Source of the DNA: JAUIEH01 sp964483375
Lineage (GTDB): Bacteria > Pseudomonadota > Alphaproteobacteria > Caulobacterales > Maricaulaceae
DNA length: 19,255 bases
NCBI GenBank assembly: GCA_964483375.1
Contig: CAZABJ010000051.1
Coordinates: 1-19,255 of the forward strand
Direction of reading: 5' to 3'
Program-made: the position numbers and the translations under genes
Shown: positions 13,763 to 19,255 of the stretch, in pieces
Layout: each line of letters opens with the position of its first letter
Numbering within the stretch: the stretch's first letter is position 1
Notes under the pieces: model-generated
What the model saw: only the letters and a program-made list of their open reading frames with translations
What the model was told of the DNA's origin: nothing
The model's database searches: none

Positions 13763-14349
13763 CGCGCGTCAGGCTCTGCACCCTGGCTCAGCCTCTTGGC
13801 GAGATAAATCGTGTCGACGCCCGCCCCTCGATGGTCGGGCAACCGGGCGATTTGTTCAAAGCCCAGCGCTGAGAGCAGCGCCAAGTGACCGTGATTGCCG
13901 CTCCAGGTCCGGGTTCCGGCAATCGCTGCGCCGCGCTCGCGCTCATCACGGAGCATCGCGGCGTAGAGCGCTCTGGCCACCCCTGCGCCGCGTGCGGCGG
14001 GGGCGACGATGATGGTGGTGACGTAAGCGTCGACGACGCAATCCACATCGTCCAAGTGACGATTGCGGGCGAGCGACATGAAACCGTTCACTGGGCCGGC
14101 GGGGGTCCCCGCGACGATCAGCGCCTGCGGCCGCATTGCGGCGAAATAGCCGACCGGGCCTTGGGGATCAGGCGGAGCCGCCCCGTCCAGTCCCTCAGCG
14201 CCGGTAGAGGGCCGCGCTGACAGAGGGGGCGTGAATTCCCCGTCGCAGCGCCACAACAAAGTTCTCACCTCAGCCTGAATGGGCCGAGGCGCGTCGTCAA
14301 AGCGCCGCCAAGCGCGCGTCGCGATCCGCTGCGACGCGCCCGAACTCAT
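13759..14349 (-). CDS. GNAT family N-acetyltransferase
   Basis: The 196-residue product has the GNAT acetyl-CoA-binding motif A, TTIIVAPAARGAGVARALY (111-129, with the R-G-x-G-x-A turn at 120-125). A C-terminal SGNHGHLALLSALGFEQIAR (150-169) is typical of the end of the fold. The first ~65 residues are not recognisable. Substrate is unknown. Its ATG overlaps the stop of the upstream DUF1476 gene in ATGA (on the coding strand, 14349-14346), so the two are translationally coupled; this pairing with the ATPase inhibitor does not by itself show a functional link. Confidence 0.82.
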   Translation of the reverse strand: MSSGASQRIATRAWRRFDDAPRPIQAEVRTLLWRCDGEFTPPLSARPSTGAEGLDGAAPPDPQGPVGYFAAMRPQALIVAGTPAGPVNGFMSLARNRHLDDVDCVVDAYVTTIIVAPAARGAGVARALYAAMLRDERERGAAIAGTRTWSGNHGHLALLSALGFEQIARLPDHRGAGVDTIYLAKRLSQGAEPDAR

Positions 14350-14669
14350 CCCTCTTCGAAGATTTGACGACGGGCTTCTTGCATGAGCTCGTCCATCTTG
14401 CGGCGAAGCTGATGATCAGTTTGGTCCACGCTCTTGGCGTCGAAGTCGGCGCGGACTTTCCGGAAGACGTCCTCATCGCCGGCTTCTTCAAAGTCGGCTT
14501 TGACAACGCTCTTGGCGTACTCCTCGGCTTCCGCGCCGGCGAGCCCCAACAGCTCGGCGGCCCAGTTACCCAGCAGCTTGTTGCGGCGGACCGCCGCCTT
14601 GAAGGCGAGCTGTTCGTCATGCGCGAATTTGTTCTCGAAGCTCTTTTCGCGGTCGTCGAACGTCGACAT
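14346..14669 (-). CDS. F1Fo-ATPase inhibitor zeta subunit (DUF1476)
   Basis: The 107-residue product reads MSTFDDREKSFENKFAHDEQ, then RRNKLLGNWAAELLGL, GDEDVFRKVRADFDAKSV and a C-terminal helical stretch. This is the DUF1476 family, shown in Paracoccus and relatives to be the zeta subunit that blocks ATP hydrolysis by the F1 motor through its N-terminal inhibitory segment. The family is essentially alphaproteobacterial, which dates the window taxonomically. I choose the ATG at 14669 over one four codons upstream because GGAG lies 7 bases before it and homologues begin M[ST]TFDDRE. It is divergent from purC with 190 bp between and overlaps the GNAT gene downstream. Confidence 0.93.
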   Translation of the reverse strand: MSTFDDREKSFENKFAHDEQLAFKAAVRRNKLLGNWAAELLGLAGAEAEEYAKSVVKADFEEAGDEDVFRKVRADFDAKSVDQTDHQLRRKMDELMQEARRQIFEEG

Positions 14670-14799
14670 GGGCGTCTCCATCGGGTCGGCCTGTCTGGTT
14701 ACCGCGCTCTTTCCTCAGGCGCAACGCGGGGCTCGCGTTGTCGAGGCGAACGCCATGGGATAGCGTCATCGCTTGACTTGACTCGCCGGCAACGGCCGC

Positions 14800-14807
14800 C
14801 CACGTGG
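14800..14807. promoter_or_regulatory. Palindrome CCACGTGG in the purC upstream region
   Basis: A perfect 8-base palindrome lies 52 bases before the purC start, in the intergenic region shared with the ATPase zeta-subunit gene. TTGACT (14773-14778) sits a little upstream as a possible -35 element, but I see no convincing -10 at the right distance. A regulator-binding role is only a possibility. Confidence 0.2.
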
Positions 14808-14859
14808 CTGCGCGCGGTTACGCCGATGCGCCGCGAACGGCGAACGGAGTTCTACAGAC

Positions 14860-15633
14860 ATGTCCCGTCGTAAGAAAGTCTACGAAGGCAAGGCCAAAAT
14901 TCTCTATGAGGGCCCGGAGCCGGGCACCTTGGTGGCCCACTTCAAGGACGACGCGACAGCGTTCAACAACCAAAAGCACGCCCAGCTCGAAGGCAAAGGG
15001 GTGCTGAACAACCGCATCTCCGAGTTCATCATGGCGCGGCTCAACGGGGTGGGCGTGCCGACCCATTTCATTCGCCGGCTCAATATGCGCGAGCAACTGA
15101 TCCGCGAAGTCGAAATGATCCCGCTCGAAGTCGTGTGCCGTAACGTGGCGGCGGGCTCCATCTGCGAACGCTTCGGCCTTGAGGAAGGCTCCGCGCTGCC
15201 GCGATCGATCGTGGAATTCTACCACAAGAACGACGATCTCGGCGATCCGATGGTCTCTGAGGAGCACATCACCGCGTTCAACTGGGCCAGCACCCAAGAA
15301 ATCGACGACATGGTCTCCCTCACCCTGCGGGTGAACGACTTCATGTCGGGGCTCTTCGCCGCAGTCGGGATTCGGCTGGTCGATTTCAAACTGGAGTACG
15401 GCCGGGACTATGAAGGCGACTTGGTGCGGACCATCGTCGCCGACGAGATCTCACCCGACAGCTGCCGGCTGTGGGATATTGAAACCGACGAAAAAATGGA
15501 CAAGGACCGGTTTCGCCGCGATATGGGCGGGGTCACGGAGGCCTATGCGGAAGTGGCGCGTCGGCTTGGGATCATGAAAGAAAACCCGCCCAATCTCAGC
15601 GTCGTCGGGGAAACGCCGGGCGCCGCGGAGTGA
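14860..15633 (+). CDS. purC: Phosphoribosylaminoimidazole-succinocarboxamide synthase (SAICAR synthetase)
   Basis: Joins aspartate to CAIR using ATP in purine synthesis. The 257-residue product shows KKVYEGKAKILYEG (nucleotide-binding N-terminus), NNRISEFIMARL, the first family signature IPLEVVCRNVAAGS (about 87-100), the second signature LVDFKLEYG (about 177-185) and DEISPDSCRLWD. Length matches the family. ACGGAG about 10 bases before the ATG is the likely ribosome binding site. It heads the purC-purS-purQ cluster and is divergent from the DUF1476 gene, an order common in alphaproteobacteria. Confidence 0.97.
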   Translation: MSRRKKVYEGKAKILYEGPEPGTLVAHFKDDATAFNNQKHAQLEGKGVLNNRISEFIMARLNGVGVPTHFIRRLNMREQLIREVEMIPLEVVCRNVAAGSICERFGLEEGSALPRSIVEFYHKNDDLGDPMVSEEHITAFNWASTQEIDDMVSLTLRVNDFMSGLFAAVGIRLVDFKLEYGRDYEGDLVRTIVADEISPDSCRLWDIETDEKMDKDRFRRDMGGVTEAYAEVARRLGIMKENPPNLSVVGETPGAAE

Positions 15634-15679
15634 GCCGGCGGCGCGCATCTGTGCCGGGGCCGTCAAGGGGGACGCTGCG

Positions 15680-15937
15680 TTGAAAGCCGTCGTGCGCATC
15701 GAATTGAAGCCGGGCGTGCTCGACCCGCAGGGTCAAGCCATCGCCCGAGCCTTGAACGCGCTTGGGTTCGACGAGGTCGCCGCCGCGCGTCAGGGCAAAG
15801 TCATCGAGCTTGATATCGCCGCTGAGGATGAAGCGACCGCGCGCAGCCGGGTGGAGGCGATGTGCGCGAAGCTGCTCGCAAACCCGGTGATCGAGCGCTA
15901 CGCGATCGATATCCTGTCAGAGGCCGCCGCGGAGTGA
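15680..15937 (+). CDS. purS: Phosphoribosylformylglycinamidine synthase subunit PurS
   Basis: The 85-residue product is the small structural subunit that bridges PurL and PurQ in the FGAM synthetase complex. It matches along its length: KAVVRIELKPGVLDPQGQAI, LNALGFDEVAAARQGKVIEL, a variable middle, and LLANPVIERYAIDI. The start is TTG at 15680-15682, with AAGGGGG (about 15665-15671) 8 bases upstream; there is no ATG alternative in frame near it. It lies 46 bp after purC and 58 bp before purQ. The short spacer before purQ contains the tandem repeat CAAGGCGC. Confidence 0.95.
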   Translation: MKAVVRIELKPGVLDPQGQAIARALNALGFDEVAAARQGKVIELDIAAEDEATARSRVEAMCAKLLANPVIERYAIDILSEAAAE

Positions 15938-15995
15938 CGCGCCCCAAGCGCCACTGCGCGGGAAACGCCAAGGCGCCAAGGCGCGGAGCCCGCCC

Positions 15996-16661
15996 GTGAA
16001 CGCAGCCGTCATCGTTTTTCCAGGCTCAAACTGTGATCGGGACGCCCATGACGCCCTTAAGCGCGTCACCGGCAGGCCCCCCGTCATGGCGTGGCACAAA
16101 GACACCACGCTGCCCCAGGGGCTCGATTTCATTGTCGTGCCGGGCGGGTTTTCGTATGGCGACTATCTGCGCTGCGGAGCGATCGCGGCGCGCAGTCCCA
16201 TCATCAACGCGGTCAAAGCGGCCGCGGAGCGCGGCGTCGCGGTCTTGGGCGTTTGCAACGGCTTTCAAGTGCTGTGCGAGGTCGGTCTCCTGCCTGGAGC
16301 GCTTGTCCGCAATGCAGGCCTCGATTTCGTCTGCCGGCCCCAACCGCTCCGCATCGCCGCCCCCCACGCTCGGTTTCTACAAGCCTATGGCGGGCGCTCG
16401 GAGGTCACCTTCCCCATCGCCCATCACGACGGCTGCTACATCGCCGATGAGCCCGTGCTCGACCGCCTGGCCGGCGAAGGCAGAATCGCCTTCACTTATC
16501 TGGGAAATCCGAACGGTTCGGCGCGCGACATCGCCGGGGTGACGAATGAGCGCGGCAATGTGCTGGGGCTTATGCCCCATCCCGAGCGCGCGGTGGATCC
16601 GCTGCATGGCGGCGTCGACGGGTTGGGACTGTTTGAGAGCGTGATGGAGACGGCGGCATGA
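15996..16661 (+). CDS. purQ: Phosphoribosylformylglycinamidine synthase subunit PurQ (glutaminase)
   Basis: A class I glutamine amidotransferase that supplies ammonia to PurL. The 221-residue product begins at GTG with a GGAG at about 15983-15986. It shows VIVFPGSNCDRDA, FIVVPGGFSYGDYLRCGAIAA (45-65), the nucleophile elbow LGVCNGFQVLCE (Cys87) and LMPHPERA with His195 and Glu197, completing the catalytic triad. Length is normal. The stop overlaps the ATG of the acidic ORF downstream in ATGA (16658-16661), so the two are translationally coupled. Confidence 0.97.
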   Translation: MNAAVIVFPGSNCDRDAHDALKRVTGRPPVMAWHKDTTLPQGLDFIVVPGGFSYGDYLRCGAIAARSPIINAVKAAAERGVAVLGVCNGFQVLCEVGLLPGALVRNAGLDFVCRPQPLRIAAPHARFLQAYGGRSEVTFPIAHHDGCYIADEPVLDRLAGEGRIAFTYLGNPNGSARDIAGVTNERGNVLGLMPHPERAVDPLHGGVDGLGLFESVMETAA

Positions 16662-17050
16662 GCTTCGACGACGAAGTGGATGCGATCAAAACGACCTTGG
16701 CGGAAGAACGCGCCGGCGCCGGACGGGAACGCCATGTGGCGGCCCTGAAAACGGCGCATGCCGCTCTGAAAGCTGCGATTGACAGCCGTCGTTTGGAATT
16801 CACGCTCGAAGACATCGAAGACACCGACGATGAGCCGAGCATTCTGGTGCGTCACCTGGGCTCCGGCGACGAACTCGGCTCTGTGTTCGTGGACGACAAC
16901 GGGTTCACGTTCGAATCCGAGGACGACGACTATTTCGGCGACGTCCCGGCCCATGCCGACGCGAAGGCCTTCGCGAAGAGCCTCTACGACGTGCTCAAGG
17001 CGGGCTTGCCGACCTATGAGTTCGACCTCGAACACGAAGACGCCGCCTAG
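16658..17050 (+). CDS. Acidic hypothetical protein coupled to purQ
   Basis: I do not recognise this family. The 130-residue product is strongly acidic (FTLEDIEDTDDEPSILVRHL, FTFESEDDDYFGDVP, FDLEHEDAA) and has no signal peptide or membrane segment. A helical first third (DDEVDAIKTTLAEERAGAG) is followed by what looks like a beta-rich middle and a helix ending in YDVLKAGLPTYEFDLEHED. It starts in the ATGA overlap with purQ and ends 71 bp before the first of the two exported proteins. Its position suggests it is made with PurQ, but no function can be assigned. Confidence 0.75.
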   Translation: MSFDDEVDAIKTTLAEERAGAGRERHVAALKTAHAALKAAIDSRRLEFTLEDIEDTDDEPSILVRHLGSGDELGSVFVDDNGFTFESEDDDYFGDVPAHADAKAFAKSLYDVLKAGLPTYEFDLEHEDAA

Positions 17051-17082
17051 CCGTTCGCGCCTCACCGTCGCCCAGATTATGG

Positions 17083-17114
17083 TCTCCCCTTGGACAAACG
17101 TTCGTCTGGGGAGA
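17083..17114 (+). promoter_or_regulatory. Hairpin pairing with the ribosome binding site of the gene at 17122
   Basis: TCTCCCC (17083-17089) is the exact complement of GGGGAGA (17108-17114), and the inner bases GGAC (17092-17095) pair with GTCT (17104-17107) with one G-U, leaving an 8-nt loop. GGGGAG is also the Shine-Dalgarno of the ATG at 17122 (8-nt spacing). If it forms, the stem hides the ribosome binding site, as in translational switches or thermometers; it could also act on the upstream transcript. Confidence 0.55.
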
Positions 17115-17121
17115 TTGGGTC

Positions 17122-17796
17122 ATGCTTCGATTGGCTTTGCCGCCGCTTGCGCTTTTGGCGAGCCCGGCCTCCGCTCAGGACGGCGTCATCGACTTGTTCG
17201 TGGACGGCTTTGAGGTCGTCGTCACCGCATTGCCTTCCGACTATGGCCCAGGCGGCTACGAAATCGCGGTGATGGAGGAGGAGCGCGCGGTCTCCTCTCA
17301 ACGCATCGACAGCGGCCTTCCCGTTGAGGCCGCCGCAGAGGACGTCGACGGCGACGGCCGCGAAGATCTAGTCATCCGCACAAATCTCGCGGGCGCGAAC
17401 GGTCCTGCGACGGTGGAGGCCTTCGCGTTCCACGAAGGCGCGCCGCGGCTTGTCGCCCGGGTAAACGGCGCCCCGACGGACGGCTCGCCCAGCGATGTCG
17501 CGCGCGACCAAATCCTGCGCGAATTCAGTCCTGAAGAAGGGCTCTCGGCGCTGACTTGGCTGAACGCGGCGGCGGGCGATATGGAGGCGGAGGATTTTGA
17601 GACCGCCGCGATTGGCGCGTCGAACGCCGACCGAACGGCCCGCGGCGCGCTCTTGCTCGCCGAATTGCGCCGCGCCCGCGCCCATGCGGAGTTGATGGGG
17701 TTCGCCGGAGACGGCGTTGAGGCGGCTTATCTGGAGCTCGACCGCGCCTGGGAGGCTTGGACGACCTTCATCGATGCGGCCCAAATCGTGGATTGA
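17122..17796 (+). CDS. Exported protein with DVDGDG calcium-binding-like loop (first of tandem pair)
   Basis: I do not recognise a named family. The 224-residue product has a signal peptide (MLRLALPPLALLASPASA, cleavage about 18). The mature N-terminal part is beta-like (FVDGFEVVVTALPSDY, GGYEIAVMEEERA), then DVDGDGRED (74-82), the spacing of a DxDxDGxxD calcium loop as in FG-GAP or dockerin repeats, but only one copy. The C-terminal half is helical and Ala/Glu-rich (FSPEEGLSALTWLN; TARGALLLAELRRARAHAEL). The start is supported by GGGGAG 8 bases upstream, inside a hairpin. Its TGA stop overlaps the ATG of the next gene by one base (TGATG, 17794-17798), so the two are coupled. Confidence 0.7.
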   Translation: MLRLALPPLALLASPASAQDGVIDLFVDGFEVVVTALPSDYGPGGYEIAVMEEERAVSSQRIDSGLPVEAAAEDVDGDGREDLVIRTNLAGANGPATVEAFAFHEGAPRLVARVNGAPTDGSPSDVARDQILREFSPEEGLSALTWLNAAAGDMEAEDFETAAIGASNADRTARGALLLAELRRARAHAELMGFAGDGVEAAYLELDRAWEAWTTFIDAAQIVD

Positions 17797-18536
17797 TGCG
17801 GCCCTCCCACGCCGCTTCGCTCTGCGCGGCGCTCTGTTTCAGCACCGCCGCTCTCGCCCAGCCCGGGCCGACCTCCCTGGCGGAGCACACGCTCAACGAC
17901 GGTCGGCGCGCTGAAGCGCTGAGCTTCGGCTGGCCGCGCTATCAACTGGTGGTGGAGGGGCTGGACGGGCCCGGCGACGCGCCAGGCGCCGCCCATGCGA
18001 TGACCAGCGGGGATGTGGACGGCGACGGGTCCGAAGACATCGTCGTCTATGTTGAGCGCGGCCCAAGAAATGACGGTTATGCCGATGTTTGGGACATCAC
18101 CGGCGAAGGCCCGCTCTTGATGATGACCAGCGGCGATCGGGCTGTCGTCGCCGCTCCGACCACGAACGCTCACGCCGACGCCGTCGCGCGGCTGCAAACG
18201 CAGTATCGGCTCGCCCATGCCGCAACGCGCCAGCGAGCCATCGCTCAGAGCCTCAGAGCGCTGACGACCCCTTTGGCCGACGGCGAGGCGCTGACCGCCG
18301 ACGCCGCCCGCCTTGTGGCCCACTGGATCGACGCGCTCGACTGGGCTGGGTTCCAAGATCTCATCGCAGCGGAACGCCGCGCCGTCGCAGACGCTGAAAA
18401 TTACCGGCGCGCACTTCTGCAGGAACACCATCTGCTGCGCGAACGCGATGCGCTGGTGCGCGGCGGGATTGAACGGCTGGCGAACGATCCAGACCTTCTC
18501 CAGCGCGCCGAAGCCGCGCTTGCGCCGCGACGCTGA
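17796..18536 (+). CDS. Exported protein with DVDGDG calcium-binding-like loop (second of tandem pair)
   Basis: The 246-residue product starts at the ATG in TGATG that also holds the stop of the preceding gene. It has a signal peptide (MRPSHAASLCAALCFSTAALA, about 21). A beta-like N-terminal part (FGWPRYQLVVEGLDGP) leads to SGDVDGDGSEDIVVYVERGP, with DVDGDGSED at 73-81, nearly the same position as in the upstream protein. The remainder is helical (LAHAATRQRAIAQSLRAL, LLQEHHLLRERDALVRGGI, and a run to the end). The shared signal peptide-motif-helix layout suggests an old tandem duplication, although overall identity looks low. Function is unknown; I infer a periplasmic or secreted location. Confidence 0.7.
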   Translation: MRPSHAASLCAALCFSTAALAQPGPTSLAEHTLNDGRRAEALSFGWPRYQLVVEGLDGPGDAPGAAHAMTSGDVDGDGSEDIVVYVERGPRNDGYADVWDITGEGPLLMMTSGDRAVVAAPTTNAHADAVARLQTQYRLAHAATRQRAIAQSLRALTTPLADGEALTADAARLVAHWIDALDWAGFQDLIAAERRAVADAENYRRALLQEHHLLRERDALVRGGIERLANDPDLLQRAEAALAPRR

Positions 18537-18554
18537 TCGCCCCGCGCTTGCGCC
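18514..18554 (+). repeat. 13-bp direct repeat at the end of the second exported-protein gene
   Basis: CCGCGCTTGCGCC occurs at 18514-18526, inside the last codons of the preceding gene, and again at 18542-18554, just after its stop; the copies are 28 bp apart. They may be a small local duplication or chance in GC-rich sequence. Confidence 0.35.
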
Positions 18555-18610
18555 ATGTTGAGGCGCGAGCCTTCCCGCGGCCCGAACATCCGGCCTCAGC
18601 GCGACGGCTT

Positions 18611-18644
18611 GTCAGAACGGCTTGAACGGTTTGAGGCCGTTGAC
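18611..18644 (+). promoter_or_regulatory. Stem-loop in the purL upstream region
   Basis: AACGGC (18616-18621) pairs with GCCGTT (18636-18641), extended by GTC/GAC with a 2-nt bulge. It lies in the 165-bp gap before purL, about 58 bases from its ATG. It could be a weak terminator of the preceding gene or an RNA element in the purL leader; there is no T-run. Confidence 0.3.
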
Positions 18645-18701
18645 CTGGAAGAACACCGCGCTCGCGATGACAGCAAGCGCAACACGCGCTAACTCTCTGA
18701 C

Positions 18702-19255
18702 ATGACTGACGCCCCCGCCGCCGACGATCGCATCCTCGCCCCCGCCCGCACGCTCGCCGACGCCGACATCGCCGCTGAACACGGCCTGTCGCCGGAGGAA
18801 TACGGCCTCATCGTCCAACGCCTGAACCGCCCGCCAAATCTTGTCGAGCTGGGTCTGTTCTCGGTGATGTGGTCGGAACACTGCTCCTACAAATCCTCTC
18901 GCCGGCATTTGAAAAAGTTCCCGACGACAGGTCCACGCGTCATCCAGGGGCCCGGCGAAAACGCCGGCGTCATCGATATCGGCGACGGCCAGGCTTGCGT
19001 TTTCAAAATGGAGAGCCACAACCACCCCAGCTTCATCGAGCCCTATAACGGGGCGGCGACAGGCGTGGGCGGCATCTTGCGCGACGTGTTCACCATGGGC
19101 GCACGGCCGGTGGCCTTGATGAACGCGCTCCGGTTCGGCGACCCCTCCCATCCCAAGACCCGCGCGTTGGTGGCGGGCGTGGTGGCCGGCAGCGGCGGCG
19201 ACGGCAATTGCGTAGGCGTGCCGACCGTGGGCGGGGAGACCAATTTCCACGCCGG
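18702..19255 (+). CDS. purL: Phosphoribosylformylglycinamidine synthase subunit PurL, N-terminal part (runs off window end)
   Basis: PurL converts FGAR to FGAM with ATP and ammonia from PurQ. The visible 184 codons from the ATG at 18702 read into the window end without a stop. They contain LARTLADADIAAEHGLS-like linker sequence, the conserved LGLFSVMWSEHCSYKSSRRH (50-69, with the catalytic-region His60), GPGENAGVIDIGDG, ESHNHPSFIEPYNGAATGVGG (104-124) and RDVFTMGARPVALMNALRFG. This is the short PurL type that works with separate PurS and PurQ, both encoded upstream. The ribosome binding site is weak. It is separated from purQ by three non-purine ORFs. Confidence 0.96.
   Translation, partial: MTDAPAADDRILAPARTLADADIAAEHGLSPEEYGLIVQRLNRPPNLVELGLFSVMWSEHCSYKSSRRHLKKFPTTGPRVIQGPGENAGVIDIGDGQACVFKMESHNHPSFIEPYNGAATGVGGILRDVFTMGARPVALMNALRFGDPSHPKTRALVAGVVAGSGGDGNCVGVPTVGGETNFHA

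Noticed and set aside
14773..14783. Overlapping TTGACT sequences upstream of purC
   Set aside because: They resemble -35 boxes, but no acceptable -10 lies 16-18 bases downstream of either.
15965..15985. Tandem CAAGGCGC repeat before purQ
   Set aside because: Only two 8-base copies, in a GC-rich spacer. It may be chance and has no symmetry that would suggest an operator.
18555..18692. Short plus-strand ORF of 45 codons before purL (starts MLRREPSRGPN, ends SKRNTR)
   Set aside because: It has no ribosome binding site and no recognisable domain, and its Arg/Glu-rich composition is common for random frames in GC-rich DNA. Conservation would be needed to accept it.
18612..18715. Minus-strand hydrophobic peptide opposite the purL leader (contains VALAVIASAVFFQVNG)
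   Set aside because: It looks like a small membrane peptide, but it has no plausible start codon with a ribosome binding site; its long frame is antisense to purL.

Overview
The window looks like a chromosomal, GC-rich stretch of an alphaproteobacterium. The supporting evidence is the F1Fo-ATPase zeta inhibitor (DUF1476), which is typical of that class, placed beside a purC-purS-purQ-purL purine cluster with the separate PurS/PurQ/small-PurL arrangement. The sfsA-map-radC order and the dense, overlapping gene packing fit the same class. A Caulobacterales/Maricaulales/Hyphomonadaceae-like origin is a guess; nothing in the sequence fixes the family.

Layout: (1) Positions 1-1078 hold two incomplete genes facing away from each other: an rtcB fragment on the minus strand and an isocitrate lyase lacking its first ~170 residues on the plus strand. 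They meet in a short non-homologous junction of roughly 160-240. (2) A small unknown ORF overlaps an RraA-family aldolase-like gene (1175-1937), followed by a secreted DUF6265-type protein (2040-2525). (3) On the minus strand lie a membrane-anchored TAXI-type solute-binding protein (2535-3893) and a von Willebrand A domain lipoprotein (4031-5875), separated by hairpins. (4) Divergent from these is a cyclic-nucleotide-binding/thioredoxin-reductase-like fusion (6041-7714), then a CinA N-terminal-domain protein (minus). (5) sfsA, a RipA-like membrane protein, methionine aminopeptidase and radC form a plus-strand run (8547-11539), leading to purB (11589-12914). (6) A small coiled-coil lipoprotein, a secreted thioredoxin-like protein, a GNAT acetyltransferase and the ATPase zeta subunit lie between purB and purC. 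(7) The purine cluster is purC, purS (TTG start), purQ (GTG start), an acidic ORF coupled to purQ, two tandem exported proteins with a DVDGDG motif, and the 5' part of purL, which runs off the window end.

Functionally, PurC, PurS, PurQ and PurL act in de novo IMP synthesis; PurB acts both there and in AMP synthesis. PurS, PurQ and PurL together make the FGAM synthetase complex. The most unusual part is the ~1.65 kb between purQ and purL: three uncharacterised ORFs, two of them exported and similarly built, with a hairpin that pairs with the ribosome binding site of the first exported one. I see no tRNA, rRNA, CRISPR array, insertion sequence or prophage gene. There is no gene-free stretch longer than 300 bases.
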